NCBI RefSeq assembly: GCF_009793355.1
Contig: NZ_WTKP01000002.1
Coordinates: forward strand, 124,001-188,000
DNA: 64,000 bases
Reading direction: 5' to 3'
From: Vreelandella zhuhanensis
GTDB taxonomy: Bacteria; Pseudomonadota; Gammaproteobacteria; Pseudomonadales; Halomonadaceae
Each line of letters begins with the position of its first letter. Position 1 is the stretch's first letter. Positions 57,140 through 64,000 of this stretch are shown here, piece after piece. The translations under genes and the position numbers were made by a program. The notes beneath the pieces are model-generated. The model did not search any database, was not told the DNA's origin, and worked only from the letters and a program-made list of their open reading frames with translations.

Positions 57140-58099
57140 TTACTTGCGCTGATGGTCGGCAATCTCAGCACCGACCTCTTCGTAGTAGCGCAAGGCTCCC
57201 GGATGAAAAGCAATCGGCGTGGAGTTGACGCTGAACTTCACCGTGGTGTCATTGGCCGCCGGATGAATCGCAATCAGGTCTTCGGTTTCTTCGAACAGCA
57301 GCTTGGTGACTTGATAGGCCAGCTCCTCGTCCATTTCGCTGTTCGTCACCAGCACGTTGGGAATGCTGACGGTCTGAACGGCTTCATCCATGCCCTCGTA
57401 AAGGCCTGCGCGCAGCTCGTATGCAGCAAATACCGGTTCTTCTTCCTTAGCATTGGCGATTTCTTCATCGGAAAGCCCGACCAAGCGGATATCCCTGGTG
57501 GTCGCCAGGTTGAGGATCGAACTGGTCGGTGGACCCACGCTCCAGAAGCCGGCAGCGATATCGCCGTCACGAAGGGCATCTGCGGTCTCGTTGAAGTTCA
57601 GGCGTCGCGGGTCGAAGTCATCATAACTGATGCCGTTAGCCTCGAGCAGGGTCTGAGCGTTGACCTCGGTACCACTGCCCGGGGCGCCCACGGAAACCGT
57701 CTTGCCCTCGAGATCGGAAAGCGACTCGATACCCGAGTCGGCCAGGGTTACCAGCTGCACGGCGTTGGGGTAGATGGACGCCAGTGCCCGGATGTTTTCA
57801 AGCTGCCGATCTTCGAAATCGCCGGTGCCGTTATAGGCCGCATACACCGTATCGGCCAGCGCCAGAGCGATATCGGAATCGCCGCGCCACACAAGCCCCA
57901 TGTTTTCCACGGAGGCGCCGGTGACTTCGGCAACCGCACTGACTCCTTCAATGTGGTTGTTGATAAGCTCGGCCAGGCCGCCACCGTAAGGGTAATAAGT
58001 GCCGCCCGTGCCCCCCGTGGCAATGGAAAGCTGCTGCGCAGATGCCGGTAGCGCCACGGCCAGAAGAGATGCCGCCGCTGCATATTTGAGAACGCTCAT
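57140..58099 (-). CDS. TAXI family TRAP transporter binding protein
   Basis: Periplasmic substrate-binding protein of the same TRAP system. The 319 residues start with a signal peptide (MSVLKYAAAASLLAVALPASA, cleaved near 22), then LSIATGGTGGTYYPYGGGLAELIN, the diagnostic TAXI start, with KTVSVGAPGSGTEVNAQTLL and GDIAAGFWSVGPPTSSI further on. The frame is open 21 codons upstream; ATG 58099 follows GGAGGAAGCATA, the best ribosome site of the region. Known TAXI ligands include glutamate, but the substrate here is not determinable. It is the first gene of the set. Confidence 0.95.
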   Translation of the reverse strand: MSVLKYAAAASLLAVALPASAQQLSIATGGTGGTYYPYGGGLAELINNHIEGVSAVAEVTGASVENMGLVWRGDSDIALALADTVYAAYNGTGDFEDRQLENIRALASIYPNAVQLVTLADSGIESLSDLEGKTVSVGAPGSGTEVNAQTLLEANGISYDDFDPRRLNFNETADALRDGDIAAGFWSVGPPTSSILNLATTRDIRLVGLSDEEIANAKEEEPVFAAYELRAGLYEGMDEAVQTVSIPNVLVTNSEMDEELAYQVTKLLFEETEDLIAIHPAANDTTVKFSVNSTPIAFHPGALRYYEEVGAEIADHQRK

Positions 58100-58168
58100 T
58101 ATGCTTCCTCCATCCTGATTGGACTTGTTGGTTTCGATGACGAAAAGGAAATGGGAAGACATTTTCTA

Positions 58169-58194
58169 TCACCGCACCTTCTATCAAGCGGTGA
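58169..58194. promoter_or_regulatory. 7-bp inverted repeat in the TAXI/TSUP divergent gap
   Basis: TCACCGC (58169-58175) and GCGGTGA (58188-58194) face each other across 12 bases. It lies between two divergent transporter genes, about 70 bases upstream of the binding-protein start, and could be an operator for a shared regulator. Nothing else is identifiable in the gap 58100-58335. Confidence 0.3.
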
Positions 58195-58335
58195 CAAAGA
58201 AACACCTTGATTCGAAATTAGCACGGCTTGTGCGTTGGATGCCAATGGCTTGCGTTAACATGACCAATGATTTAAGTGAGTAGTGCGACGGGAGAGGAGC
58301 ATGTTCAAGAGGGAAGATTGCATGGACAAGTGTCC

Positions 58336-59082
58336 ATGACGACTTGGGAAGCTATCGCTCTGGTGGGCATTGGAATTATCGCGGGGTTCATCAACGTCCT
58401 TTCCGCCGGCGGGTCGATGCTGACTTTGCCGCTGCTGATGTTTCTGGGCTTGCCCCCTCAGGTGGCCAACGGCACCAACCGTGTGGCGATCGTGCTGCAA
58501 AGCGTGTCGGCTGTGGGCAATTTCCTGCGTGCCGGGGCCTCGCATATCGGCCTGAGCTTGCGCCTTTCCGTACCCGCCGTGGCCGGTTCACTCCTTGGGG
58601 CCTGGCTAGCGCTGCACGTCAGCGATGTACTCTTCGAAGCTATCCTGATCGCCGTCATGGCCGGCTCCGCGGCAATGATGGTATTGCCCCAGCCAAGGCT
58701 GGGTACACGCCCATTGACACCCGAGCGTCTGACGCTACCCATCTACGCGGCAATGTTTCTGATCGGCATCTATGGTGGCTTCATTCAGGTCGGTGTGGGG
58801 CTCTTGTTTATCGTCGTGCTCTACCGTCTGCTCAAGATCGACCTGGCCCAGGTGAATGTGTTCAAGGTCTTCATCATCCTGATCTACAGCCTTCCCGCCC
58901 TGGCGTTATTCATATGGTTCGACCAGGTCCGCTGGAATTACGGTCTGCTGCTGGCGCTGGGCAGCATGACCGGTGCCTGGCTTGCGGTTAAAGTCAACAT
59001 GAGCCCAAGGGGGGCGCTATGGATCAAGCGCCTGACGCTAGCCGTGATCACCGCGATCTTGCTGCGTTTACTGCTCGGCTAA
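58336..59082 (+). CDS. TauE/SafE-type (TSUP) membrane permease
   Basis: Eight-helix membrane protein of the sulfite/organosulfur exporter family. The 248 residues show the two family repeats, each with a GGxxxxP element: GFINVLSAGGSMLTLPLL (about 17-34) with PPQVANGTNRVAI, and GIYGGFIQVGVGLLFIVVLY (about 143-162). The frame begins at an upstream GTG (58276), but the ATG 58336 leads directly into the first helix; the ribosome site is not decisive, and GTG 58330 is also possible. Substrates for this family range over sulfite, taurine products and other small acids, so none is assigned. It is divergent from the TAXI cluster and precedes the GntR gene by about 120 bases. Confidence 0.88.
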   Translation: MTTWEAIALVGIGIIAGFINVLSAGGSMLTLPLLMFLGLPPQVANGTNRVAIVLQSVSAVGNFLRAGASHIGLSLRLSVPAVAGSLLGAWLALHVSDVLFEAILIAVMAGSAAMMVLPQPRLGTRPLTPERLTLPIYAAMFLIGIYGGFIQVGVGLLFIVVLYRLLKIDLAQVNVFKVFIILIYSLPALALFIWFDQVRWNYGLLLALGSMTGAWLAVKVNMSPRGALWIKRLTLAVITAILLRLLLG

Positions 59083-59103
59083 CGATATTATGCAGGCAAT
59101 AAC

Positions 59104-59128
59104 GGTAAGTTTGCCTAGCTTACTTACC
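59104..59128. promoter_or_regulatory. inverted repeat upstream of the GntR gene
   Basis: GGTAAGT (59104-59110) and ACTTACC (59122-59128) are perfectly inverted across 11 bases, within the 118-base gap between the TSUP gene and the GntR regulator. It could be the regulator's own operator or the end of the TSUP transcript. Confidence 0.3.
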
Positions 59129-59200
59129 AACCGAACGCACGTTCCATTATGATGGTGGGAAAATTTCGGTTATTTGCTGTTTTATGGACACAATACCTTT

Positions 59201-59887
59201 ATGGACAACACTCCCCGACAAAATCTAGGCATCAGTGCCTACCGCTGGTTGAAAAACGACATCATCAGAGGCGTCTATCAACCCGGTGAAAAACTGTTGA
59301 TGAGCCGCCTGAAAGATACCTACAACTTAGGTATCGGCCCACTGCGTGAAGCCCTTTCGCAACTTGTGGCGGAACATCTGGTGGTGGCGATCAGCCAACG
59401 TGGTTATCGAGTCGCGCCCATGTCGCTCGCCGAACTGCAAGATATCTACGACGCCCGCGCCCAGCTCGAAGCCATGGTTCTGAGGCTGGGCATCGAACGC
59501 GGTGACGATATATGGGAAGCGCAAATTCTGGCCAAGGCCCATGCGTTGGCCAAGGTCACCGAGGTCAACACACCGGATGACCTCCTGGAGATATGGGATT
59601 CCAGGCATAAAGATTTTCATAGTGCCATTGCCGCCGGGTGCAATTCGCCGCATTTGCTCCAGGTCCGCGAAGGCTTGTTCGACAAGGTGGAGCGTTATCG
59701 CCACCTCTGGCTACGGGAAACGGTATTTTCCGATGCCGCCCTTGAAAAAAAGCGCCAGGAACACGCCGCTCTGGTCGACGTCATCTTGGCACGAGATACC
59801 CAGCTTGCAACCGATATGATGCGGGAACACCTGATGACGCCGGTGCCCATCATCACCGAGGTCATGCGCCGCCAAGGCATGGCTTGA
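59201..59887 (+). CDS. csiR: GntR family regulator, FadR subfamily, CsiR-like
   Basis: A 228-residue regulator with an N-terminal winged helix (ISAYRWLKNDIIRGVYQPGEKLLMSRLKDTY in parts; LGIGPLREALSQLVAEHLVV) and a C-terminal all-helical FCD ligand domain with metal-type residues (D in LYDARAQLE-like IYDARAQLE, HKDFHSAI, HAALVDVI, MREHLM). CsiR in E. coli represses the csiD-ygaF-gabDTP genes and responds to glutarate. Here it is upstream of glutaryl-CoA, CoA-transferase and gab genes, which fits a glutarate-sensing repressor, but the ligand is inferred. The frame opens at 59174; ATG 59201 is chosen because it starts MDNTPRQN directly before the DNA-binding domain. Confidence 0.85.
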   Translation: MDNTPRQNLGISAYRWLKNDIIRGVYQPGEKLLMSRLKDTYNLGIGPLREALSQLVAEHLVVAISQRGYRVAPMSLAELQDIYDARAQLEAMVLRLGIERGDDIWEAQILAKAHALAKVTEVNTPDDLLEIWDSRHKDFHSAIAAGCNSPHLLQVREGLFDKVERYRHLWLRETVFSDAALEKKRQEHAALVDVILARDTQLATDMMREHLMTPVPIITEVMRRQGMA

Positions 59888-60010
59888 AAACAGCCTGGTA
59901 AAAATGTAGAAATTTTAAAATAATAGCGATACATTGATACTATGCTGGGTTTTGAGGTGGTTTATCGTCACCCGAATCCTTTTGCCTGGATCACGCCAAG
60001 GAGTTACGCC

Positions 60011-61189
60011 ATGACCCATTTCAACTGGGATGACCCCCTACTGCTGGAACAGCAACTGAGCGAGGAAGAGCGCCAGATCCGCGACGCCGCCTATGACTAT
60101 TGCCAGGAAAAACTGCAACCCCGCGTGCTGAGCGCCTTTCGTGAAGAACGTTTCGACCGTGAAATCATGACCGAAATGGGTGAACTGGGCCTGCTCGGCG
60201 CTACGGTTTCACCCGAATACGGCGGTGCCGGAGTCAATCACGTGGCCTATGGTTTGATCGCTCGAGAAGTCGAGCGGGTGGATTCCGGCTACCGCTCGGC
60301 GATGAGCGTGCAGTCCTCGCTGGTCATGTACCCCATCGAAGCCTATGGCTCGGAAGAGCAGAAGCAAAAATTTCTGCCCAAGCTTGCCAGCGGTGAAATG
60401 GTCGGCTGTTTCGGTCTGACCGAACCCGACCATGGTTCCGACCCCGGCTCGATGATTACACGGGCCGAGAAAGTCGACGGCGGTTATCGCCTCACCGGCC
60501 AGAAAATGTGGATCACCAACAGCCCGATTGCCGATATCGCCGTGGTCTGGGCCAAGTCCGCCGCTCACGACAACCAGATCAAGGGATTCATCGTCGAGCG
60601 TGGTGCCGAGGGTTTCACCACGCCCAAGATCGAAGGCAAGGTCTCGCTACGCGCTTCGATTACCGGGGAAATCGTGCTGGATAACGCCTTCGTCCCGGAA
60701 GAAAACCTCTTGCCCAAGGTGGCAGGTCTGAAAGGTCCTTTCGGCTGCCTGAACAAGGCACGCTACGGCATTGCCTGGGGCGTGATGGGCAGTGCTGAGT
60801 TCTGCTGGCACGCGGCACGTCAGTACACCCTGGACCGCAAGCAGTTCGGCCGCCCCCTGGCCGCCAACCAGCTGATCCAGAAAAAACTCGCCGACATGCA
60901 GACCGATGTCACCCTAAGTCTGCAGGCGGCGCTTCAGGTCGGGCGCTTGATGGATAGCGGTAACTGGGCACCGGAAATGGTCTCGCTGATCAAGCGCAAC
61001 AATTGCGGCAAGGCGCTGGATATCGCCCGTCAGTCCCGCGACATGCACGGCGGCAACGGTGTCTCCGATGAGTACGGCGTGATCCGGCATATGGTCAACC
61101 TGGAGTCGGTCAACACCTACGAAGGCACCCATGATGTTCACGCCTTGATTCTGGGCCGCACCCAGACCGGCATTCAGGCGTTTTTCTGA
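60011..61189 (+). CDS. gcdH: glutaryl-CoA dehydrogenase
   Basis: FAD enzyme that oxidises and decarboxylates glutaryl-CoA to crotonyl-CoA. The 392 residues have the acyl-CoA dehydrogenase domains in order: [16 protein letters not shown] (about 135-150), [17 protein letters not shown] and the C-terminal catalytic Glu in [16 protein letters not shown], a block specific to glutaryl-CoA dehydrogenases. Upstream in-frame codons from 59942 are excluded because AAGGAG precedes ATG 60011. The gap 59888-60010 is AT-rich and likely carries the promoter controlled by the GntR protein. It ends at the next gene's start. Confidence 0.96.
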   Translation: MTHFNWDDPLLLEQQLSEEERQIRDAAYDYCQEKLQPRVLSAFREERFDREIMTEMGELGLLGATVSPEYGGAGVNHVAYGLIAREVERVDSGYRSAMSVQSSLVMYPIEAYGSEEQKQKFLPKLASGEMVGCFGLTEPDHGSDPGSMITRAEKVDGGYRLTGQKMWITNSPIADIAVVWAKSAAHDNQIKGFIVERGAEGFTTPKIEGKVSLRASITGEIVLDNAFVPEENLLPKVAGLKGPFGCLNKARYGIAWGVMGSAEFCWHAARQYTLDRKQFGRPLAANQLIQKKLADMQTDVTLSLQAALQVGRLMDSGNWAPEMVSLIKRNNCGKALDIARQSRDMHGGNGVSDEYGVIRHMVNLESVNTYEGTHDVHALILGRTQTGIQAFF

Positions 61190-61201
61190 ATGGATGAGCC
61201 C

Positions 61202-62425
61202 ATGAACGCTACCTCTACACCCAAGCCGCTGGCCGGGGTCAAGGTGCTCGATCTTTCCCGAGTGCTGGCCGGCCCTTGGTGCGGCCAGTTGCTGGCTGAC
61301 ATGGGCGCCGACGTGATCAAGGTCGAGCGCCCCGGCAGCGGCGACGATACCCGCCACTGGGGGCCGCCGTGGCTCCCGGGCACCCGGGAGTCCGCGTATT
61401 ACCTCTCCGCCAATCGCGGCAAGCGCTCGGTCACGGTGGACATGGCCAGGCCCGAAGGCCAACAGTTGATCAAACAGCTGGTGGCCCAGTCCGACGTCCT
61501 GCTGGAAAATTTCAAGGTCGGCGGACTGGCGAAATACGGCCTGGATTACCCGAGTCTCAAGGGCGAAAACCCGCGGTTGATCTACTGCTCGATCACGGGT
61601 TTCGGGCAAAAAAGTCCTTATTCTCACCGTGCCGGCTACGATTTCATGATTCAAGCCATGGGCGGCATCATGAGCCTGACCGGCCAACCGGACGATGCTC
61701 CCGGAGGCGGGCCAGTGAAAACCGGTGTGGCCACGGCCGACATCTTTACCGGCCTGTATGCCGCCAATGCGATTCTCGCGGCCCTGTTTCAACGCGAACG
61801 CAGCAATAGCGGTACCCATATCGACATGGCGCTGATGGATGTTCAAGTCGGGGTGCTCGCCAATCAGGCATTGAACTACCTGACCTCTCATCAGGTGCCG
61901 CAACGCCTGGGCAACGCCCATCCCAATATCGTGCCTTATCAAGCGTTCGCCACGGCGGACGGCCATATGATCCTTGCGGTGGGCAACGACGACCAGTTCA
62001 AACGCTGCTGCACGGTGCTCGAACTGGGTGCACTGTCCCATGATCCGCGCTTTGCCAGCAACGGCGCCCGAGTGGCTAACCGCGAACAACTGATACCTAC
62101 CCTTCAGGCGGCCTTCTTGCGTCATGACACCGCGCATTGGCTGGCGGCGCTAGAAGCCGTAGGAGTGCCCAGCGGGCCGATCAACACCCTGGACCGGGTC
62201 TTCGATGACCCCCATGTCAAGGCACGCCAACTCAAGCAGACCTTGCCTCACCCTCAAGCCGGACAAGTGGACCTGGTTTCCAACCCGATTCGCTTCAATG
62301 ATGTTGCCTTGAATGCCGACATGCCCCCGCCCGGCCTGGGTCAACATACCCAGCAGGTCCTTGAAGAAATGTTGCAACTCGATGCGCAACAAATCGCCAC
62401 CCTGAAACAACAAGGCATCATCTGA
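61202..62425 (+). CDS. CaiB/BaiF CoA-transferase, likely glutarate-CoA transferase
   Basis: Class III CoA-transferase. The 407 residues start with the family block GVKVLDLSRVLAGPWCGQLL, ADMGADVIKVERPGSGDDTR, and later FQKSPYSHRAGYDFMIQAMGGIMSLTG-like sequence (GQKSPYSHRAGYDFM) with the catalytic Asp, and GNDDQFKRCC. The nearest known functional match is the glutarate-activating type (human SUGCT, Pseudomonas GcdG), consistent with the adjacent gcdH, which would use its product. The substrate is an inference from context. ATG 61190 directly after the gcdH stop is also possible; 61202 has a GGATGAG upstream. Confidence 0.88.
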   Translation: MNATSTPKPLAGVKVLDLSRVLAGPWCGQLLADMGADVIKVERPGSGDDTRHWGPPWLPGTRESAYYLSANRGKRSVTVDMARPEGQQLIKQLVAQSDVLLENFKVGGLAKYGLDYPSLKGENPRLIYCSITGFGQKSPYSHRAGYDFMIQAMGGIMSLTGQPDDAPGGGPVKTGVATADIFTGLYAANAILAALFQRERSNSGTHIDMALMDVQVGVLANQALNYLTSHQVPQRLGNAHPNIVPYQAFATADGHMILAVGNDDQFKRCCTVLELGALSHDPRFASNGARVANREQLIPTLQAAFLRHDTAHWLAALEAVGVPSGPINTLDRVFDDPHVKARQLKQTLPHPQAGQVDLVSNPIRFNDVALNADMPPPGLGQHTQQVLEEMLQLDAQQIATLKQQGII

Positions 62426-62428
62426 CGC

Positions 62429-62830
62429 TTGATCGAAGGTGCCATTGCTTCCAAGTTTCGTAACTCGGGACAGACCTGCGTATGCACCAATCGTTTTCTG
62501 ATCCAGGCCGGGGTATATGACGCCTTTGCCGAAAAGTTAGCCGCTCGAGTGGCCTCGCTATTTCGCTTTGAAACGGTTGGCGAGGCCATCGCCATGGCCA
62601 ACGCCACCGAATTCGGTCTGGCCGCTTATTTCTATGCCCGCGATTACAAGCGTATCTGGCATGTGATGGAAGGCCTGGAATATGGCATGGTGGCAGTCAA
62701 CGAGAGCATTCTCTCGACCGAATTGGCGCCCTTTGGTGGCGTCAAGGAATCGGGCCTGGGTCGCGAAGGGTCGCACCATGGCCTGGATGAATACACTGAA
62801 CTAAAATATGTCTGTATCGGCGGTCTGTGA
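62429..62830 (+). pseudogene. gabD: gabD/davD remnant (semialdehyde dehydrogenase)
   Basis: The 134 codons align only with the last third of succinate/glutarate-semialdehyde dehydrogenase: EGAIASKFRNSGQTCVCTNR (with the catalytic Cys) and AEKLAARV, then a jump straight to SLFRFETVGEAIAMANATEFGLAAYFYARD and FGGVKESGLGREGS. Compared with E. coli GabD, the first 270 or so residues, including the NAD site and catalytic Glu, are absent, and about 75 residues between AARV and SLFRF are missing. Both junctions (about 62426 and 62551) leave the frame open. A short TTG-started product could still be made but cannot be an active dehydrogenase. It lies four bases after the CoA-transferase stop. Confidence 0.88.
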
Positions 62831-62862
62831 TCGCCCAAGCACGTTCCAAACAAGGAGTCAGG

Positions 62863-64000
62863 ATGAACAACGCACAGCTCAACGAACTCAAGCAGAAATA
62901 TGTCGCCCATGGCGCCGCCAGCCCTGCCACCCAATTCGCCGATCATGCTGAAAATGCCGAACTCTGGGATGCGGACGGCACACGCTTTATCGACTTCGCC
63001 GGCGGTATCGGGGTACTGAACGTCGGGCACCGCCACCCCAAGGTGGTGGAAGCGATCAAGGCCCAACTCGATAAACTCATGCATACCTGCCAGACGGTAA
63101 TGCCTTACGAAGGCTACGTGAAGGTGGCGGAGAAACTCAGCCATATCACCCCGGTGCGCGGTCACGCCAAGGTGATGCTGGCCAACTCCGGCGCCGAGGC
63201 CCTGGAAAATGCGGTCAAGATCGCTCGTGCCGCCACTGGCAAGAACAACGTGATCTGCTTCGACGGCGGCTACCACGGCCGCACCTTCATGACCATGGCA
63301 ATGAACGGCAAGGTCGCGCCCTACCAGACCGACTTTGGCAGCATGCCGGGCAACGTTTTTCGCGCGCCTTATCCGGTGCCGTATCATGGTGTCAGTGAAG
63401 ATGAAGCCCTGCGTGGCCTGAAGATGACACTCAAAACCGATGCCAATCCCAAGGATACCGCCGCTATCGTTCTCGAGCCGGTGCTTGGTGAAGGCGGCTT
63501 CTATCCGGCGCCGACAAGCTTCTTGAAAGCCATTCGTGAGATTTGCGACGAACACGGCATTCTGATGATCGTCGACGAAGTGCAGAGCGGTTTCGGGCGC
63601 ACCGGCAAGATGTTCGCCATCGAGCACAGCGGCGTGGAGCCGGACATCATCACCATGGCCAAGAGCATGGCCGATGGCATGCCGATCTCGGCCATCGTGG
63701 GTACCGACAAGCACATGGATGCCTCCGGCCCCAATTCACTGGGCGGCACCTACACCGGCAGTCCGACCGCCTGTGCTGCGGCCTTGGCGGTGATGGAAGT
63801 ATTCGAGGAAGAAAACATTCTCGAAAAGAGCCAGGCGCTAGGCGACAAGCTGGCCAAGCGTTTCGCCAAGTGGCAGGAAAGTTACGACTGCATCGATAAT
63901 GCCCGTAACATGGGTGCCATGGCAGCATTTGATCTGATATCGGACAAAGCCAACCACACCCCGGATGCCAACCTCGCCGGCGCCCTGTGCAAGAAAGCTC
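62863..64000 (+). CDS. gabT: 4-aminobutyrate/5-aminovalerate aminotransferase, partial at window end
   Basis: PLP enzyme that transfers the amino group of 4-aminobutyrate, or 5-aminovalerate, to 2-oxoglutarate. The 379 codons in the window are continuous; the stop is beyond the edge. Class III aminotransferase blocks are clear: FIDFAGGIGVLNVGHRHP, LANSGAEALENAVKIARA, CFDGGYHGRTFMTMAM, the IVLEPVLGEGGF and IVDEVQSGFGRTG blocks, and the PLP lysine in ITMAKSMADGMP (about residue 268). ATG 62863 has AAGGAG just upstream. In a lysine pathway it would be DavT; sequence alone does not separate GabT from DavT. Its usual partner, gabD, is broken here. Confidence 0.95.
   Translation, partial: MNNAQLNELKQKYVAHGAASPATQFADHAENAELWDADGTRFIDFAGGIGVLNVGHRHPKVVEAIKAQLDKLMHTCQTVMPYEGYVKVAEKLSHITPVRGHAKVMLANSGAEALENAVKIARAATGKNNVICFDGGYHGRTFMTMAMNGKVAPYQTDFGSMPGNVFRAPYPVPYHGVSEDEALRGLKMTLKTDANPKDTAAIVLEPVLGEGGFYPAPTSFLKAIREICDEHGILMIVDEVQSGFGRTGKMFAIEHSGVEPDIITMAKSMADGMPISAIVGTDKHMDASGPNSLGGTYTGSPTACAAALAVMEVFEEENILEKSQALGDKLAKRFAKWQESYDCIDNARNMGAMAAFDLISDKANHTPDANLAGALCKKA

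Overview
The window looks like chromosomal core DNA of a gammaproteobacterium, most likely Halomonas or a close relative (Halomonadaceae). The evidence is high-GC coding DNA on almost every base, gene-order blocks shared with Pseudomonas and Halomonas (smc-zipA-ligA; cinA-recA-recX-alaS-lysC-csrA-tRNA-Ser-tRNA-Arg; pyrG-kdsA-eno; ponA/pilMNOPQ-aroKB-gltBD), a sodium-pumping oxaloacetate decarboxylase, and a TAXI-type TRAP transporter. The genus is an inference from protein style and synteny. No phage, insertion sequence, plasmid or CRISPR array is visible, and I see no clearly new multi-gene system.

Layout. 1-3.1 kb: start of a PHP-domain phosphoesterase, yciI, and mnmC, with a regulatory-looking region before mnmC (10-bp tandem repeats, a terminator, DnaA-box-like sites, an AT-rich block). 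3.2-18.1 kb: one long minus-strand series in transcription order ccmA-B-C-D-E-F-G-H-I (cytochrome c maturation), smc, zipA, ligA, yheU. 18.2-19.3 kb: a two-gene plus-strand unit, an S24/UmuD-like protein lacking its catalytic serine followed by yigZ, behind a near-consensus LexA box. 19.4-22.9 kb: oadG-oadA-oadB (minus). 23.0-24.0 kb: dusC. 24.2-31.2 kb (minus): tRNA-Arg, tRNA-Ser, csrA, lysC, alaS, recX, recA with an exact CTG-N10-CAG LexA box, and a CinA/PncC amidase. 31.4-34.5 kb (plus): mutS and fdxA. 34.9-44.7 kb (minus): eno, kdsA, pyrG, gltD, gltB. 45.2-51.8 kb (minus): aroB, aroK and pilQPONM, with the class A penicillin-binding protein gene divergent from pilM. 54.5-58.1 kb (minus): a fused TRAP permease, a DUF1850 protein and a TAXI binding protein, then a divergent TauE/SafE-type permease. 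59.2-64.0 kb (plus): a CsiR-like GntR regulator, glutaryl-CoA dehydrogenase, a class III CoA-transferase, a gabD remnant with two deletions, and gabT running off the window.

How the genes work together. The ccm block builds c-type cytochromes and is followed closely by chromosome organisation, division and DNA ligation genes. recA, recX, mutS, ligA and the S24-like gene touch DNA repair and the SOS response. gltBD, lysC, aroKB, kdsA, eno and pyrG are central biosynthesis. The last cluster fits the end of lysine/5-aminovalerate breakdown: transamination (GabT/DavT), oxidation (GabD/DavD, broken here), CoA activation and glutaryl-CoA dehydrogenation. The most unusual items are the serine-less S24 protein with its putative SOS operator, the decayed gabD inside an otherwise intact catabolic cluster, the DnaA-box-like cluster before mnmC, a terminator-like hairpin between oadG and oadA, and two places where expected neighbours (ftsB...rpoS; damX) are missing.
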